From CAVQCX01 sp963775335 (GTDB taxonomy: Bacteria > Pseudomonadota > Gammaproteobacteria > Chromatiales > Chromatiaceae), in NCBI GenBank assembly GCA_963775335.1, contig CAVZIJ010000007.1, forward strand, positions 1 through 64,000: a stretch of DNA of 64,000 nucleotides. The letters run 5' to 3'. Under the pieces are notes generated by a model. That model did no database searches. It had not been told where the DNA came from and saw only the letters and a list, made by a program, of their open reading frames with translations. Shown here piece by piece: positions 1 through 10,050 of the stretch. The position numbers and the translations under genes were made by a program. Each line of letters starts with the position of its first letter. The first letter of the stretch is position 1.

Positions 1-286
1 CCGCTGGCGCAGTCGGTCAGAGATGTGGCAGGTGAGGGCCGAGGCCACCGCCCGGCAGTCCAACTCCGCCCTGAATGGTCTCCGGGGAGGTGTAACACGC
101 CAAGTCCGGTTCTGCGAGGAGCCGGGGCCGAGCCCATGCGTGGCCGAGATATTGTGGCGCCGCCGGGAAACCGGGCGGCAACAGAGAACACCAACTTCGC
201 CCTAACGCTCGGGAAGTGCCCCGCCTACTCGAAACCCCGATGATGCGCAAAACCCCGATAACCGATGATCCTAAGAACCGCAGTTG
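1..286. other. Left-edge stretch without a supported gene
   Basis: Short open frames here have no protein-like composition and overlap each other on both strands. The tract at about 95-205 contains several GC hairpins (for example CCGCCGGGAAACCGGGCGG near 160-178) and could be part of a structured RNA or the tail of an intron cut by the window edge. I cannot identify it. Confidence 0.3.
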
Positions 287-418
287 GAACCGCCAAGGCG
301 CCAAGGACACCAAATCCGAAATGCACGAAAGGGAAGGAGCCCGCTTCACCCGGAGGGTGATCTTGGTCTCTGGCGTATTCCTTTGAAAACCTTTGCGTTC
401 TTGGCCTCTTGGCGGTTC
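287..418. repeat. 132-bp inverted-repeat element
   Basis: The left arm GAACCGCCAAGGCGCCAAG (287-305) is the reverse complement of the right arm at 400-418, with two mismatches over 19 bases. No reading frame lies between the arms. It resembles the small palindromic intergenic elements scattered in proteobacterial genomes. A related but diverged element with CGCAAAG/GCGCTAAG arms occurs at 48655-48726. Confidence 0.6.
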
Positions 419-473
419 AAGTGATCTTTCCAGGATGATGCTGTAGGGCTTTGTCGGTAGCTTGGCCCCCGTC

Positions 474-866
474 TCAGGCGCCGCCGCCGCTTTCGGAGAC
501 GACCTCGAGCCTCACCTTGGCCGTGCCGGAGCCGATCATGCCCAGCCGGCGCGCCGCGCCCTTTGAGAGATCGATGATCCGGCCTTTGACGTAGGGGCCG
601 CGGTCATTGATCTTGACGTTGACGGTCTCGCCGTTTCTCAGGTTGACGACCCGCACTCTGGTGCCTAAGGGCAGGGTCTTGTGGGCAGCGGTCATGGCAT
701 TCTGGTTGAATCGCTCCCCGCTGGCCGTCCTACGGCCGTGGAACCTGCCGCCGTAGTAGGACGCGGTGCCTTGCAGGCCTTGGGTGCGGTGGCCGCCCGC
801 GACGGCGCTGAAGGGGGTGAACACCAGGATCGCAAGGACCCCGGCGGCTAGGTTGTTGATGGACAT
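474..866 (-). CDS. rlpA: RlpA-family septal ring lytic transglycosylase-like protein
   Basis: A 130-residue secreted protein with an N-terminal signal peptide (MSINNLAAG, hydrophobic stretch, cut near AVAGG) followed by a single RlpA double-psi beta-barrel domain. Family landmarks are GTASYYGGRFHGRRTASGE, AAHKTLPLGTRVRV, and the terminal VKINDRGPYVKGRIIDLS with its conserved Asp. RlpA proteins act on peptidoglycan glycan strands in the periplasm. This one lacks the C-terminal SPOR domain of full-length RlpA, so it is a short form. The start at 866 is preceded by AGAGGA about ten bases upstream. The open frame extends farther upstream, but that part is not protein-like. The upstream region 867-1000 is AT-rich and probably holds the promoter. 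Confidence 0.85.
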   Translation of the reverse strand: MSINNLAAGVLAILVFTPFSAVAGGHRTQGLQGTASYYGGRFHGRRTASGERFNQNAMTAAHKTLPLGTRVRVVNLRNGETVNVKINDRGPYVKGRIIDLSKGAARRLGMIGSGTAKVRLEVVSESGGGA

Positions 867-1170
867 GATCGCCGATCCTCTTGTGATCGAGCTGAAGACC
901 CTGCCGCCCACGGGCGATCGCGGGGCGAGCCTTCGCGCAAGGAATTTGAATATTATCATATGCTGATAAAAATGAACAGGCGTACTCGAAAGGGGACGGG
1001 GAGAGTTAAACAGGGGCCAGGCTCGGATATTTCGGTGGAAGCGCTGAAACAACCCGGGTAAGGGTACACGGGGTAGTGGGAGGCAAAGCGGGAGAGATTT
1101 GTTAGCGGCGAGTGTAAGTGCAGTCCCATCAGCAGTCCCATCAATAGTGCGGGCTGCCCGACGTGGGCGC
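867..1170. other. Intergenic region upstream of rlpA
   Basis: No gene is visible. It contains an AT-rich island (945-975), likely promoter material for rlpA, and a perfect tandem duplication of the 12-mer GCAGTCCCATCA at 1120-1143. Confidence 0.5.
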
Positions 1171-1635
1171 CTAAGCGTGGACAGCCCTGACGTTGACGCC
1201 GATCTCGTAAACGAGGTGTCCGCCGAAGAACGCCGTCGCAATAAGCAGGATCACCCCAACCGTCCCGATCGAGGCCAGTACCCATCCTCGGCGCCCCGAG
1301 AGGCCGATTCCGCGCCACCAGGCGAAAACCTGTACGGCGGTGATGGCGAGAAACACCGACATGGTCGTGATTCCGAACGCCTCGTGGGTCTCCAGGGGGC
1401 CTTCGGGAAATCCCAGAGCGACGGCCTTGTCGAGCGCGACGTCTCCGAAGAAGGCGGCGGCGACCGCCGAGAGTGCGCCCAGGGCGAGAGTGGCGAGCGT
1501 CAGGTTTGACAGACAGTCGTGTGCGCTCAGGTCTCCCCCACGGATGAGGACCAGCCATTGAAGAGCGACCGCGAGCATCAGCAGGACGATCGGGAAATGG
1601 ACGACCATGGGATGGATATGGGCTGGGTCGATCAT
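1171..1635 (-). CDS. DUF2231-family four-helix membrane protein
   Basis: A 154-residue integral membrane protein. The N-terminal motif HPMVVHFPIVLLM is the signature of the DUF2231 family, whose members are small inner-membrane proteins of unknown function, sometimes next to cytochromes or metal-related genes. Four hydrophobic segments are visible at roughly residues 11-30, 45-65, 88-105 and 120-143. Histidines H8 and H13 of the signature and H83 could bind metal or haem, but this is inference. The start at 1635 uses an ATG just before the conserved IHPMVVHFP motif. The gene stands alone; its left neighbour rlpA lies on the same strand 300 bases away. Confidence 0.8.
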   Translation of the reverse strand: MIDPAHIHPMVVHFPIVLLMLAVALQWLVLIRGGDLSAHDCLSNLTLATLALGALSAVAAAFFGDVALDKAVALGFPEGPLETHEAFGITTMSVFLAITAVQVFAWWRGIGLSGRRGWVLASIGTVGVILLIATAFFGGHLVYEIGVNVRAVHA

Positions 1636-1974
1636 CGCCTCTCCTTCATCGCGTCGCGATCCAAAATAAAGTCTGAGAGTCCCGGACCCGTCAACGGGTT
1701 CCGTCGGGATAGTGGAGCGCGTGATGGCTGCGTCCCGACCTAAAGGAATTCCGTTTCTCGGTCTGGGCGGGTACCAGGGCCATTCGGCGCTCGAAACAGA
1801 CTTGCCGACGGATGCAAGGACAAACGTCGGGTCGTAACCGAGCCGGACCTCAGGTAGGCGCTTCGCGCCAACCTACGGCGATCCAATTCTCCAGCTTGAG
1901 TGCCGCGCCGGGCGAAGCACTACACTAAGGCGGCAGAGTTGTTCGGCAAGCCCACCATCCTTTTTCGACCTCCT
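1636..1974. other. Intergenic region with a REP-like hairpin
   Basis: No gene is supported. A hairpin at 1854-1876 (GTAGGCGC TTC GCGCCAACCTAC) looks like a repetitive extragenic palindrome of the type common in Chromatiales and pseudomonads. Confidence 0.5.
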
Positions 1975-2137
1975 AGGGGCTGTTGACATTTGTCTGAGCG
2001 AGGGCGATTGCGAGCGATTGTTCGTGCTGACAAGGCGCGGTGAGGACGAATAGTGGATCTATTGCGACGAGCCGCAACACAGTCAGCGCGGAAAAGGGCC
2101 CTAATCGGACCGCGAACGGCAATTGTCAACAGCCCCT
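1975..2137. mobile_element. 163-bp MITE-like element with perfect terminal inverted repeats
   Basis: The ends are AGGGGCTGTTGACA (1975-1988) and its exact reverse complement TGTCAACAGCCCCT (2124-2137). Similarity extends inward weakly (TTTGTC versus ATTGCC). The interior has no coding sequence. This structure fits a miniature inverted-repeat element mobilised by a transposase elsewhere in the genome. No convincing target-site duplication is visible. The left end contains TTGACA and could supply a -35 box towards the pectate-lyase-like gene. Confidence 0.6.
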
Positions 2138-2303
2138 GGCAAGGATGCCATATCCGCAACGCCGTTGCAGCGTTTCTTCTGTCCTGCTCCTCCCTGGCCT
2201 TGGCGAGCGAAGGGGCTGGGCGGCGCGGTGCGGTGCGGGGCAGATTGGGACGACGGTTTGCAAAGACAGGACATCGCGAACAATAAACAATGAAGAGATC
2301 CAC

Positions 2304-3134
2304 GTGAGGGGCGCGAGAAAGCGGTTGGCCGTATTGACGCTGGCGGCGTTTTCCCTGATCGCCTGGGGCCCGGCGCAGGCCGCGGACCCGGCGGTGTACG
2401 CCGGTGATCTGCCCTGGGTGAGCGTCCGGGACACAGGGGCGAAGGGCGACGGCGTTGCGGACGACACGGACGCGATTCGCGCCGCGATCGCACGGGCCCC
2501 GGTCGGCGGCGAGGTCCTGATTCCCGCGGGCTCCTACCGCGTCACCGGCCCGATCACGATCACCAAGCCGCTGATGCTGGCCGGCGTCGGCCGAGGCTCG
2601 CAGCTATACCAGTCCACCGACGGGGCGAACCTGCTGGTGCTGCGGGACGTCCAGGGGGCGGTGATCCGCGACCTCTATCTGGGGTCGGCGTCCACCACCC
2701 CGGGGACGAGCCTGATCCTCCTGGAGAACAGCCACCGCAACCGCGTCGAAGACGTCACCCTGCTGGGAGGCTACTACGGGGTGGAGCTCCGGGGCTCGCT
2801 GTCGAACAGCTTCGTGGACCTGCGCAGTGGAGGCAATATCCGGGGCTTCTTCGCGCCGACCTCGGTCAACCAACAGAGGGTGATTGGCGAGCGGTTCAAC
2901 GACATCTCGGCCAATGCGAACACCTTTCTCAACCCGGTGCTCGAAGGGGGGGCCAACGGCATACGCCTCGGCGACGCAGGGGAGGGCAGCCCGTACATCT
3001 AGGGAGGCACGATCGAAGGGGTTTCCGGCTGGGGCATCGCGATGAACGCGGCCGGGCCGCTGTCGGCGATCACGAGGCTCCACCTGGAGGCGAACGGCCA
3101 CGGGGACTCCTGCTCAGCGCTCCTCGGGCATTGA
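2304..3134 (+). pseudogene. Secreted pectate-lyase-3-type beta-helix protein, broken by an in-frame TAG and truncated
   Basis: The frame starts at GTG 2304, eight bases after GAAGAG, with a signal peptide (RKRLAVLTLAAFSLIAWGP, cut near AQAA). The mature part begins with VRDTGAKGDGVADDTDAIRAAI, the hallmark of the pectate_lyase_3 right-handed beta-helix superfamily, and continues through helix rungs rich in N and V. The frame stops at TAG 3000-3002 after GEGSPYI. The same frame then stays open and protein-like to TGA 3132-3134 (GGTIEGVSGWGIAMNAAGP, ITRLHLEANGHGD). Those rungs look like a direct continuation of the fold, so the TAG is probably a nonsense mutation and the C-terminus has also been lost. 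As written, the product is 232 residues. Substrate is unknown; family members act on or bind polysaccharides. Confidence 0.7.
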
Positions 3135-3271
3135 TGCCCCGGGTGGCGTAGCCGGCGCTTCCTGGCGTGATCGACCGTGTGTGCAATGGAATCTGAAGAA
3201 AAGCAAATCGAGCCTCGGGAGCCTTCCGGAGACCCCGGTGTGCGGCGAGAATCGGGCCAGGGGGAGCAGCC

Positions 3272-3946
3272 ATGCCAAGGGTCCTGCTGATCGACGACGA
3301 CATAGAGCTATGCGAGATGCTCAGCGAGTACCTCGCCATCGAGGGCTTCGAGGTCGCCGCGGCGCACGATGGCGCCAGCGGCGCCGCGCGTGCGCGTGAA
3401 GGCGGCTGGGACGTACTGGTCCTGGACCTGATGATGCCGGGGATGAACGGCTTCGACGTGCTGCGGGCCCTGCGCCCCGACGTGAAGACCCCGGTGCTGA
3501 TGCTCACTGCCCGCGGTGAGGACACGGACACGGTGGTGGGGCTGGAGCTGGGCGCCGACGATTACGTGGCCAAGCCGGCCAGCCCGCGGGTCCTGGTGGC
3601 GCGCCTGCGCGCGCTGCTGCGCCGGGGGGTCGTCCACGGACCCGGGCCCCGCAGCGTGGGCGACCTGATCATGGACCCGGCGTCGCGGAGCGTGAGCGTG
3701 GATGGCCGGGCGGTGGAGCTGACCGGGGCCGAGTTCAACCTCCTGGAGCTCCTGGTGCGTGACGCCGGAAGCGTCGTTCCCAAGGAGCTCCTCGCACGCG
3801 AGGGCCTTGGCCGCCCGCTGCTGGCCTTCGACCGCCGGGTGGACACCCACATCAGCCAGATCCGCCGCAAGCTGGGGCCCCTGGCCGACGGTGCGCCGCG
3901 CATCCGCACCGTGCGCGGTAGCGGCTACCAGTATGTGGTGCGCTGA
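3272..3946 (+). CDS. OmpR/PhoB-family response regulator, CpxR-like
   Basis: A 224-residue regulator. The receiver domain (1-115) has the acidic pocket D8-D10, phospho-acceptor D52 in LVLDLMMPG, switch T79 and conserved K101 in YVAKPASPRVLVARL. The KPASPR sequence is typical of CpxR and RstA-like proteins. The C-terminal winged-helix DNA-binding domain (about 130-222) ends with RIRTVRGSGYQYV. The start at 3272 follows GGGGGAGCAGCC. The downstream kinase starts on the base after this stop, so the two are translationally coupled. It probably responds to envelope stress; the actual regulon cannot be read from the sequence. Confidence 0.9.
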   Translation: MPRVLLIDDDIELCEMLSEYLAIEGFEVAAAHDGASGAARAREGGWDVLVLDLMMPGMNGFDVLRALRPDVKTPVLMLTARGEDTDTVVGLELGADDYVAKPASPRVLVARLRALLRRGVVHGPGPRSVGDLIMDPASRSVSVDGRAVELTGAEFNLLELLVRDAGSVVPKELLAREGLGRPLLAFDRRVDTHISQIRRKLGPLADGAPRIRTVRGSGYQYVVR

Positions 3947-5263
3947 ATGTACTCGCTCTTCTCCAAGATCCTGTTCAGCTTCTGGCTCGCGGCGCTGCTG
4001 CTCGGCGGCACTATGTTCGCTCTGGAGGGCTATTTGCGCGGTGACGACCTGCGTCAGGCCGAGCAGGAGTTGGACGCCCAGGCCGAGACCCTGGCGACCC
4101 TGCTCGATGAGGGGGCCCGCTCAGGAGTGCAGCGCTGGCTGGAAGGGCTGCAGCGGGGCGGGCGAGCGCGGATCTGGCTGGTGGACGGGACCGGCCGGGC
4201 CTATGCCGGGCGAGCCTTGCCGGACCGACTACGCGAGCGGGTGGGGCTGATCCCGGGCACCACGCGCGTCTGGCCGGACCGCTACGTCATGGTCGCCGCT
4301 GTGCCGCAGAGCCAGCCGCCGCTCTACCTGGTTGCGGTCAACCGCGTGGAGCGCGTCGAGCTGATCGCGCCTTGGGTACGCCTGACAATCGCCGTCCTGA
4401 TTACGGGCCTGGTCAGCTCCGGCCTGGCATCGCTGCTGACGCGGCGCTTGCGCCGGCTGCGCAGCGCCGCCCAGGCCCTGGCCGACGGCGATCTGAGCGC
4501 ACGTGTGGATCTGCCGGGCGACGACGAGGTGGCGGCCCTGGGCCGGGATTTCGACCTGATGGCGACCCGGGTGCGGGCGCTTCTGGAGGCCCAGCGGCGG
4601 CTGCTCAGCGATGTCTCGCACGAGCTGCGCTCTCCGCTGGCCCGGCTCAAGGTCGCCCTGGAGCTGGCGAGACACAAGAGCGACCCGGCCGTCGCTCTGG
4701 ACCGCATCGAGCGCGAGGCCGACCGTCTGGAGGCATTGCTCGCCGACGTGTTGTCTTTGGCCCGCCTGGGGTCGGGTCAAGCCGACTTGAAGCGGGTGCC
4801 CCTGGCGCTCGGCGACCTGCTCACGGGCATCGTCCAGGACGCCGACTTCGAGGCCCGCCCCCGGGGCCGCGGCGCGGCCCTGACGGTCGTCGGCCCGGTC
4901 GCTCTCGCGGGGGACCCGGTGTTGCTGCGTGCAGCGCTGGAGAACGTGGTGCGCAATGCCGTGCGTCACACCGCCGAGGGCACCAGGGTGGAGGTTCGCC
5001 TGGAGCCGGTCGCGGGCGAGGCCGTGGTGACGGTGCGCGACCAGGGTGAGGGTGTGCCGGAGGCGGAGCTGGGACGGCTGTTCGAGCCCTTCGCCCGGGT
5101 GGGGGAGGCGCGCGACCGGGCGAGCGGCGGCTATGGTCTCGGACTGGCCATCACGCGGCGAGCGGTAGCGGCCCACGGCGGCCGGGCGGTCGCCGCCAAC
5201 GCCCCGGGCGGCGGCCTGATCGTAACGCTGCGTCTGCCTGTCGTGGCTCAGGGTTCCGGGTAG
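3947..5263 (+). CDS. CpxA-like sensor histidine kinase
   Basis: A 438-residue membrane kinase and partner of the regulator immediately upstream. It has TM1 at about 8-26, a short periplasmic sensor region (27-142), TM2 at 143-163, and a HAMP domain (164-216) with RLRRLRSAAQALADGDLSARV. The dimerisation/phosphoacceptor motif SDVSHELRSPLARL has catalytic H225. The HATPase_c domain carries the N box NVVRNAVRHT, G1 DQGEGVPE and G2 GGYGLGLAI. All kinase motifs are intact. The start ATG directly abuts the regulator's stop (TGAATG). The CpxA-like assignment rests on overall architecture and the CpxR-like partner. No CpxP-like gene is visible nearby. Confidence 0.9.
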   Translation: MYSLFSKILFSFWLAALLLGGTMFALEGYLRGDDLRQAEQELDAQAETLATLLDEGARSGVQRWLEGLQRGGRARIWLVDGTGRAYAGRALPDRLRERVGLIPGTTRVWPDRYVMVAAVPQSQPPLYLVAVNRVERVELIAPWVRLTIAVLITGLVSSGLASLLTRRLRRLRSAAQALADGDLSARVDLPGDDEVAALGRDFDLMATRVRALLEAQRRLLSDVSHELRSPLARLKVALELARHKSDPAVALDRIEREADRLEALLADVLSLARLGSGQADLKRVPLALGDLLTGIVQDADFEARPRGRGAALTVVGPVALAGDPVLLRAALENVVRNAVRHTAEGTRVEVRLEPVAGEAVVTVRDQGEGVPEAELGRLFEPFARVGEARDRASGGYGLGLAITRRAVAAHGGRAVAANAPGGGLIVTLRLPVVAQGSG

Positions 5264-5521
5264 ACCCGGCGTGCGCGGGGACCCCGAGATCCCGGCCGCG
5301 GGGAGCGGCGTTCTTGCGGCGATTGGTGTCCACCGCAACGGGCATGTGAGGCGCGGCGTCCCGGCGTACAATAGCCGGCCGTTGCGGTCTGGCGATCTCA
5401 GCTGGCACCTTATTTGTCGAGCAGCTCCGGCAGGACCTGGCGAATTCGGTCCCCGCTCGCAGACCAGAAGCGTCACGCCTCGCGCTTGCAGCCGCGCTCT
5501 TTGGGGCCTTGTAGAGTCAGG

Positions 5522-6553
5522 ATGAAACTGTTCTTCCCGTTGACCCGAGCGCTGATCGTCCCGGCCGTGTTGGCGATGGGTGGCTGTGGCGAGAAGGCCA
5601 AGCCGCTGCTCGAGATCGGCGGCCCCACGATGGGGACTTATTACTCGGTCAAGGTCGTCGATCCGCCGAAGGGGATCACCCAAGAAGCGTTGCGACAGGG
5701 CGTGGAGAGGACGCTCGCGCAGGTCATCTCGCTCATCTCCACCTATGCGCCATCCTCCCAACTCTCCCAGCTCAACCGCAATCCGAGCACCGATTGGATC
5801 CCGGTCCCGCGCGACCTGCTCGACCTGATTGAGCAGGCGCAGCGGCTCAGCAGCCTGAGCGACGGCGCGTTCGACGTCACCGTCGGTCCCCTGGTCAACC
5901 TATGGGGGTTCGGTCCCGAGCCCGGGAAAGGCGAGGTGCCCTCCAAGGCGGCGATTGACGCGGCCCTCGCGCGCGTCGGCTTTCGCAAGTTGCAGCTGCG
6001 CGACGATCCCCCCGCCGTCCGGAAGGAGCGCGGGGACATCTACATCGACCTCTCGGCCATCGGCGAAGGCTACGGCGCCGATCGGATCGACGCTTATCTC
6101 GACAGTCTGGGCGTACGCAACTACATGGCCGCGGTGGCTGGGGCGATCCGGGTCAAGGGAAGCAACGCACGGGGCGAGCCCTGGGCGATCGCCATCGAGG
6201 AGCCGGTGGCGGGCGAGCGCGCGGTCCACCGCGTCGTCCGATTGACCGACATGGGGCTCTCGACCTCCGGGGACTATCGGAACTTCTTCGACAAGAATGG
6301 TCGGCGCTATTCGCACGAGATCGATCCCCACACCGGGTTTCCAGTTACCCATCATCTGGGGTCGGTGACGGTGGTGAGCGACACCGCCACCTGGGCGGAC
6401 GGTCTCGCTACGGCGCTGATGGTGCTGGGGGAGGACAAGGGGCCGGCCCTGGCCCAGGCTCGAGGGCTGGCGGCCTATTTCATCATTCATGAGACCGGCG
6501 GCGGATTCTCGGATCGCCACACGGCGGCGTTCGCACCTTATCTGGCGCCCTGA
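5522..6553 (+). CDS. apbE: ApbE-family FAD:protein FMN transferase (lipoprotein)
   Basis: A 343-residue periplasmic flavin transferase that links FMN to Thr of target proteins such as NqrB/C and RnfD/G. The N-terminus is a lipoprotein signal with Cys at position 22 (AMGGC). Family motifs are GPTMGTYYSVKV, FDVTVGPLVNLWGFGP, DLSAIGEGYGADR, the Mg-binding region RRYSHEIDPHTGFP, and TATWADGLATALMVLG. The usual Lys of DLSAIGKGYA is Glu here, and the GG of the following motif is AGAIRVKG. Both are modest departures. The ATG at 5522 is chosen because the lipobox directly follows it; the open frame continues upstream without protein character. No flavoprotein target gene is adjacent. Confidence 0.88.
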   Translation: MKLFFPLTRALIVPAVLAMGGCGEKAKPLLEIGGPTMGTYYSVKVVDPPKGITQEALRQGVERTLAQVISLISTYAPSSQLSQLNRNPSTDWIPVPRDLLDLIEQAQRLSSLSDGAFDVTVGPLVNLWGFGPEPGKGEVPSKAAIDAALARVGFRKLQLRDDPPAVRKERGDIYIDLSAIGEGYGADRIDAYLDSLGVRNYMAAVAGAIRVKGSNARGEPWAIAIEEPVAGERAVHRVVRLTDMGLSTSGDYRNFFDKNGRRYSHEIDPHTGFPVTHHLGSVTVVSDTATWADGLATALMVLGEDKGPALAQARGLAAYFIIHETGGGFSDRHTAAFAPYLAP

Positions 6554-6610
6554 ACGGCGAGTGCCCGTGCCGCCGCTCCGCAGCAAATCGTTGCACCACT
6601 GGAGGTACAC

Positions 6611-7438
6611 ATGATGGATCTGCCGATCCTGGTCAAGGCCCTGATCCTGGGCATCGTGGAGGGCCTCACCGAGTTCCTGCCGATCTCATCCACCGGACAC
6701 CTGATCATCACGGGCAGCCTGCTCGGCTATACCGACGAGGCCAGCAAGATCTTCGAAATCGTGATCCAGCTCGGGGCGATCCTGGCGGTATGCTGGGAAT
6801 ACCGGGCGCGCCTCACCGAGGCGGTGCGAGGCCTGGTCTCCGAGCCCGTCCAGCAGCAATTCGCCGCCCACATCTTGGTTGCCTTTCTCCCAGCGGTGGT
6901 GTTGGGGCTGTTGCTTCACCACCTGATCACTACCTACCTGTTCAATCCGCTGACCGTGGCAGGGGCGCTGATCGTCGGCGGGCTGGTGATCCTGTATGTG
7001 GAGCGGCGGCCCTACCACCCGCATTTCGAGACCGTTGACAGCATCTCGTGGCGCGAGGCCCTCAAAATCGGCTTCGCCCAGACCCTGGCAATGTTTCCGG
7101 GGATCTCGCGCTCGGGGGCGACCATCATGGGCGGGATGGTTTTCGGGCTGTCGCGCAAAGCCGCCACGGAATTCTCGTTCTTTCTCGCCATTCCGACGAT
7201 GTTCGCCGCCACCGTGTACGACGCCTACAAGGGCCGGAGCCTCCTGCATGCGGCGGATATTCCGGTGTTTGCGGTAGGCTTGGTGACCTCCTTCATCGCG
7301 GCCATGTTCGCCGTGCGCGGTCTGCTGCGGTTCATCTCGAGCCACAGCTTCGAGGTCTTCGCCTGGTACCGGATCGTCTTCGGCCTCCTGGTGCTGGGCG
7401 CGGCCTACATGGGCCTGATCGTCGCGCATCCCGGATGA
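6611..7438 (+). CDS. uppP: Undecaprenyl-diphosphatase
   Basis: A 275-residue integral membrane phosphatase (UppP/BacA family) that dephosphorylates undecaprenyl pyrophosphate to recycle the lipid carrier for peptidoglycan and other envelope polymers. Both catalytic signatures are present: EGLTEFLPISSTGHL near residues 17-31 and FPGISRSGATI near residues 160-170. About eight hydrophobic helices are visible and the length is normal. The start is preceded by GGAGG at 6601-6605. The gene lies 57 bases after apbE and converges with pckA. Confidence 0.95.
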   Translation: MMDLPILVKALILGIVEGLTEFLPISSTGHLIITGSLLGYTDEASKIFEIVIQLGAILAVCWEYRARLTEAVRGLVSEPVQQQFAAHILVAFLPAVVLGLLLHHLITTYLFNPLTVAGALIVGGLVILYVERRPYHPHFETVDSISWREALKIGFAQTLAMFPGISRSGATIMGGMVFGLSRKAATEFSFFLAIPTMFAATVYDAYKGRSLLHAADIPVFAVGLVTSFIAAMFAVRGLLRFISSHSFEVFAWYRIVFGLLVLGAAYMGLIVAHPG

Positions 7439-7531
7439 CGCACCACGTAACGCCGGACCGGCCAGTTTGTTCGCGTGCGACCGGTGCTGCCCTGGCCGTG
7501 GCCTGACCGGGCGTACCGCGCACGCAAGACC

Positions 7532-7556
7532 GCCGCCCCGGTAGGGCGGGGCGTTT
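7532..7556. terminator. Possible bidirectional terminator between uppP and pckA
   Basis: Stem CCGCCC (7533-7538), loop CGGTA, stem GGGCGG (7544-7549), followed by GGCGTTTG. It sits between convergent stops. The T run is poor, so this is a weak call. Confidence 0.35.
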
Positions 7557-7575
7557 GTGGGCGCGGACGCACGGC

Positions 7576-9204
<1,629 letters not shown>

Positions 9205-10050
9205 TGGAGATACCCCCAGATCGATTGAACTGCCCGCTCTCAGTAGATTACTGCAGGGACGTCCGGCCTTCTCCCTGCATTGCCTGCGAGACACGCCTTG
9301 CGCTCAACCCCCTTCCGACCCGCTGCAACCGTAATTCTCACCGGGTCGGAGCACCAGCGGCCTGGATCACACAGACTAGCACCCGCTCGGCGGAGAAGCT
9401 CGGAAAGTCGCATAAGCACTCGGTGTGCTCGATGTGGCCGAGGCTGCTGTACTCGGTTGTCCCTACCCCAGGGCGGTCCGGTCCCCGTAGACGTATCCGC
9501 ACTGTGCTTTCCATTCGGAGAGGGCGCGCCATGCGAACGGTGCAGGCGACTGCAGGTGCTGCCGGCCGGGTGCCCGGCCGCGAGGTGGAGGCCGAGGCCC
9601 TCGATCTCGCGGCCCGTCGCGGTCCACCCGAATTGCTCGCGCTGCTTCGGGAGTGGCGCCAGGCCGTGCTCGCGGAACTTGGAGTACATCTTTCTGCTTG
9701 AGCTGGGGGAGCGCAGGGTTGGGCTCATAGGGGCTGGATGCCGATCTGCCGCGGGTTTGACTTCAAGAAAACGTCCGCAAGATCCGGGCCAGCGGCGGCC
9801 GGGTTGGCGCGTACTTGGGAAATCGCTGGGTATCAACGAGTTGGGATGTCGATGGCCGGCTGCCCGCCGGATCGAGAGCCTCACATTCTGCGCCAAGAGG
9901 GGGCACCGAGGGTGCGAGGGCCCTGGAATGATGCGCTGCGGCACATTCCTGCGCACGTTTGCCGGGGACCTGGGCGCCCAGTTGCTCCCCCCCGTCGGTG
10001 CTCGCGGCGAGGGAATGCCCGCCGTCGGGACCCCCCTCGGGCGCGTCGTC
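9205..10050. other. 846-bp intergenic region without a supported gene
   Basis: Overlapping open frames exist on both strands, but none looks like a protein and they extend into gltD or pckA. On the minus strand a short frame beginning at 9532 opens with MARPLRMES, matching the usual first residues of REP-associated tyrosine transposases, then loses any resemblance. It may be a transposase scar. Nothing else is recognised. Confidence 0.4.

Noticed and set aside
1..286. Possible structured RNA or intron end
   Set aside because: GC hairpins are present, but no family-defining motif could be confirmed by eye and the left part is cut off.
2053..2286. Small secreted protein with a signal-like stretch (AAFLLSCSSLALASEG)
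   Set aside because: It begins inside the MITE-like element, lacks a ribosome binding site and overlaps the leader of the pectate-lyase-like gene.
3000..3002. TAG as pyrrolysine or programmed recoding
   Set aside because: No insertion element or pyl genes are visible, and the gene is also truncated downstream. A nonsense mutation is simpler.
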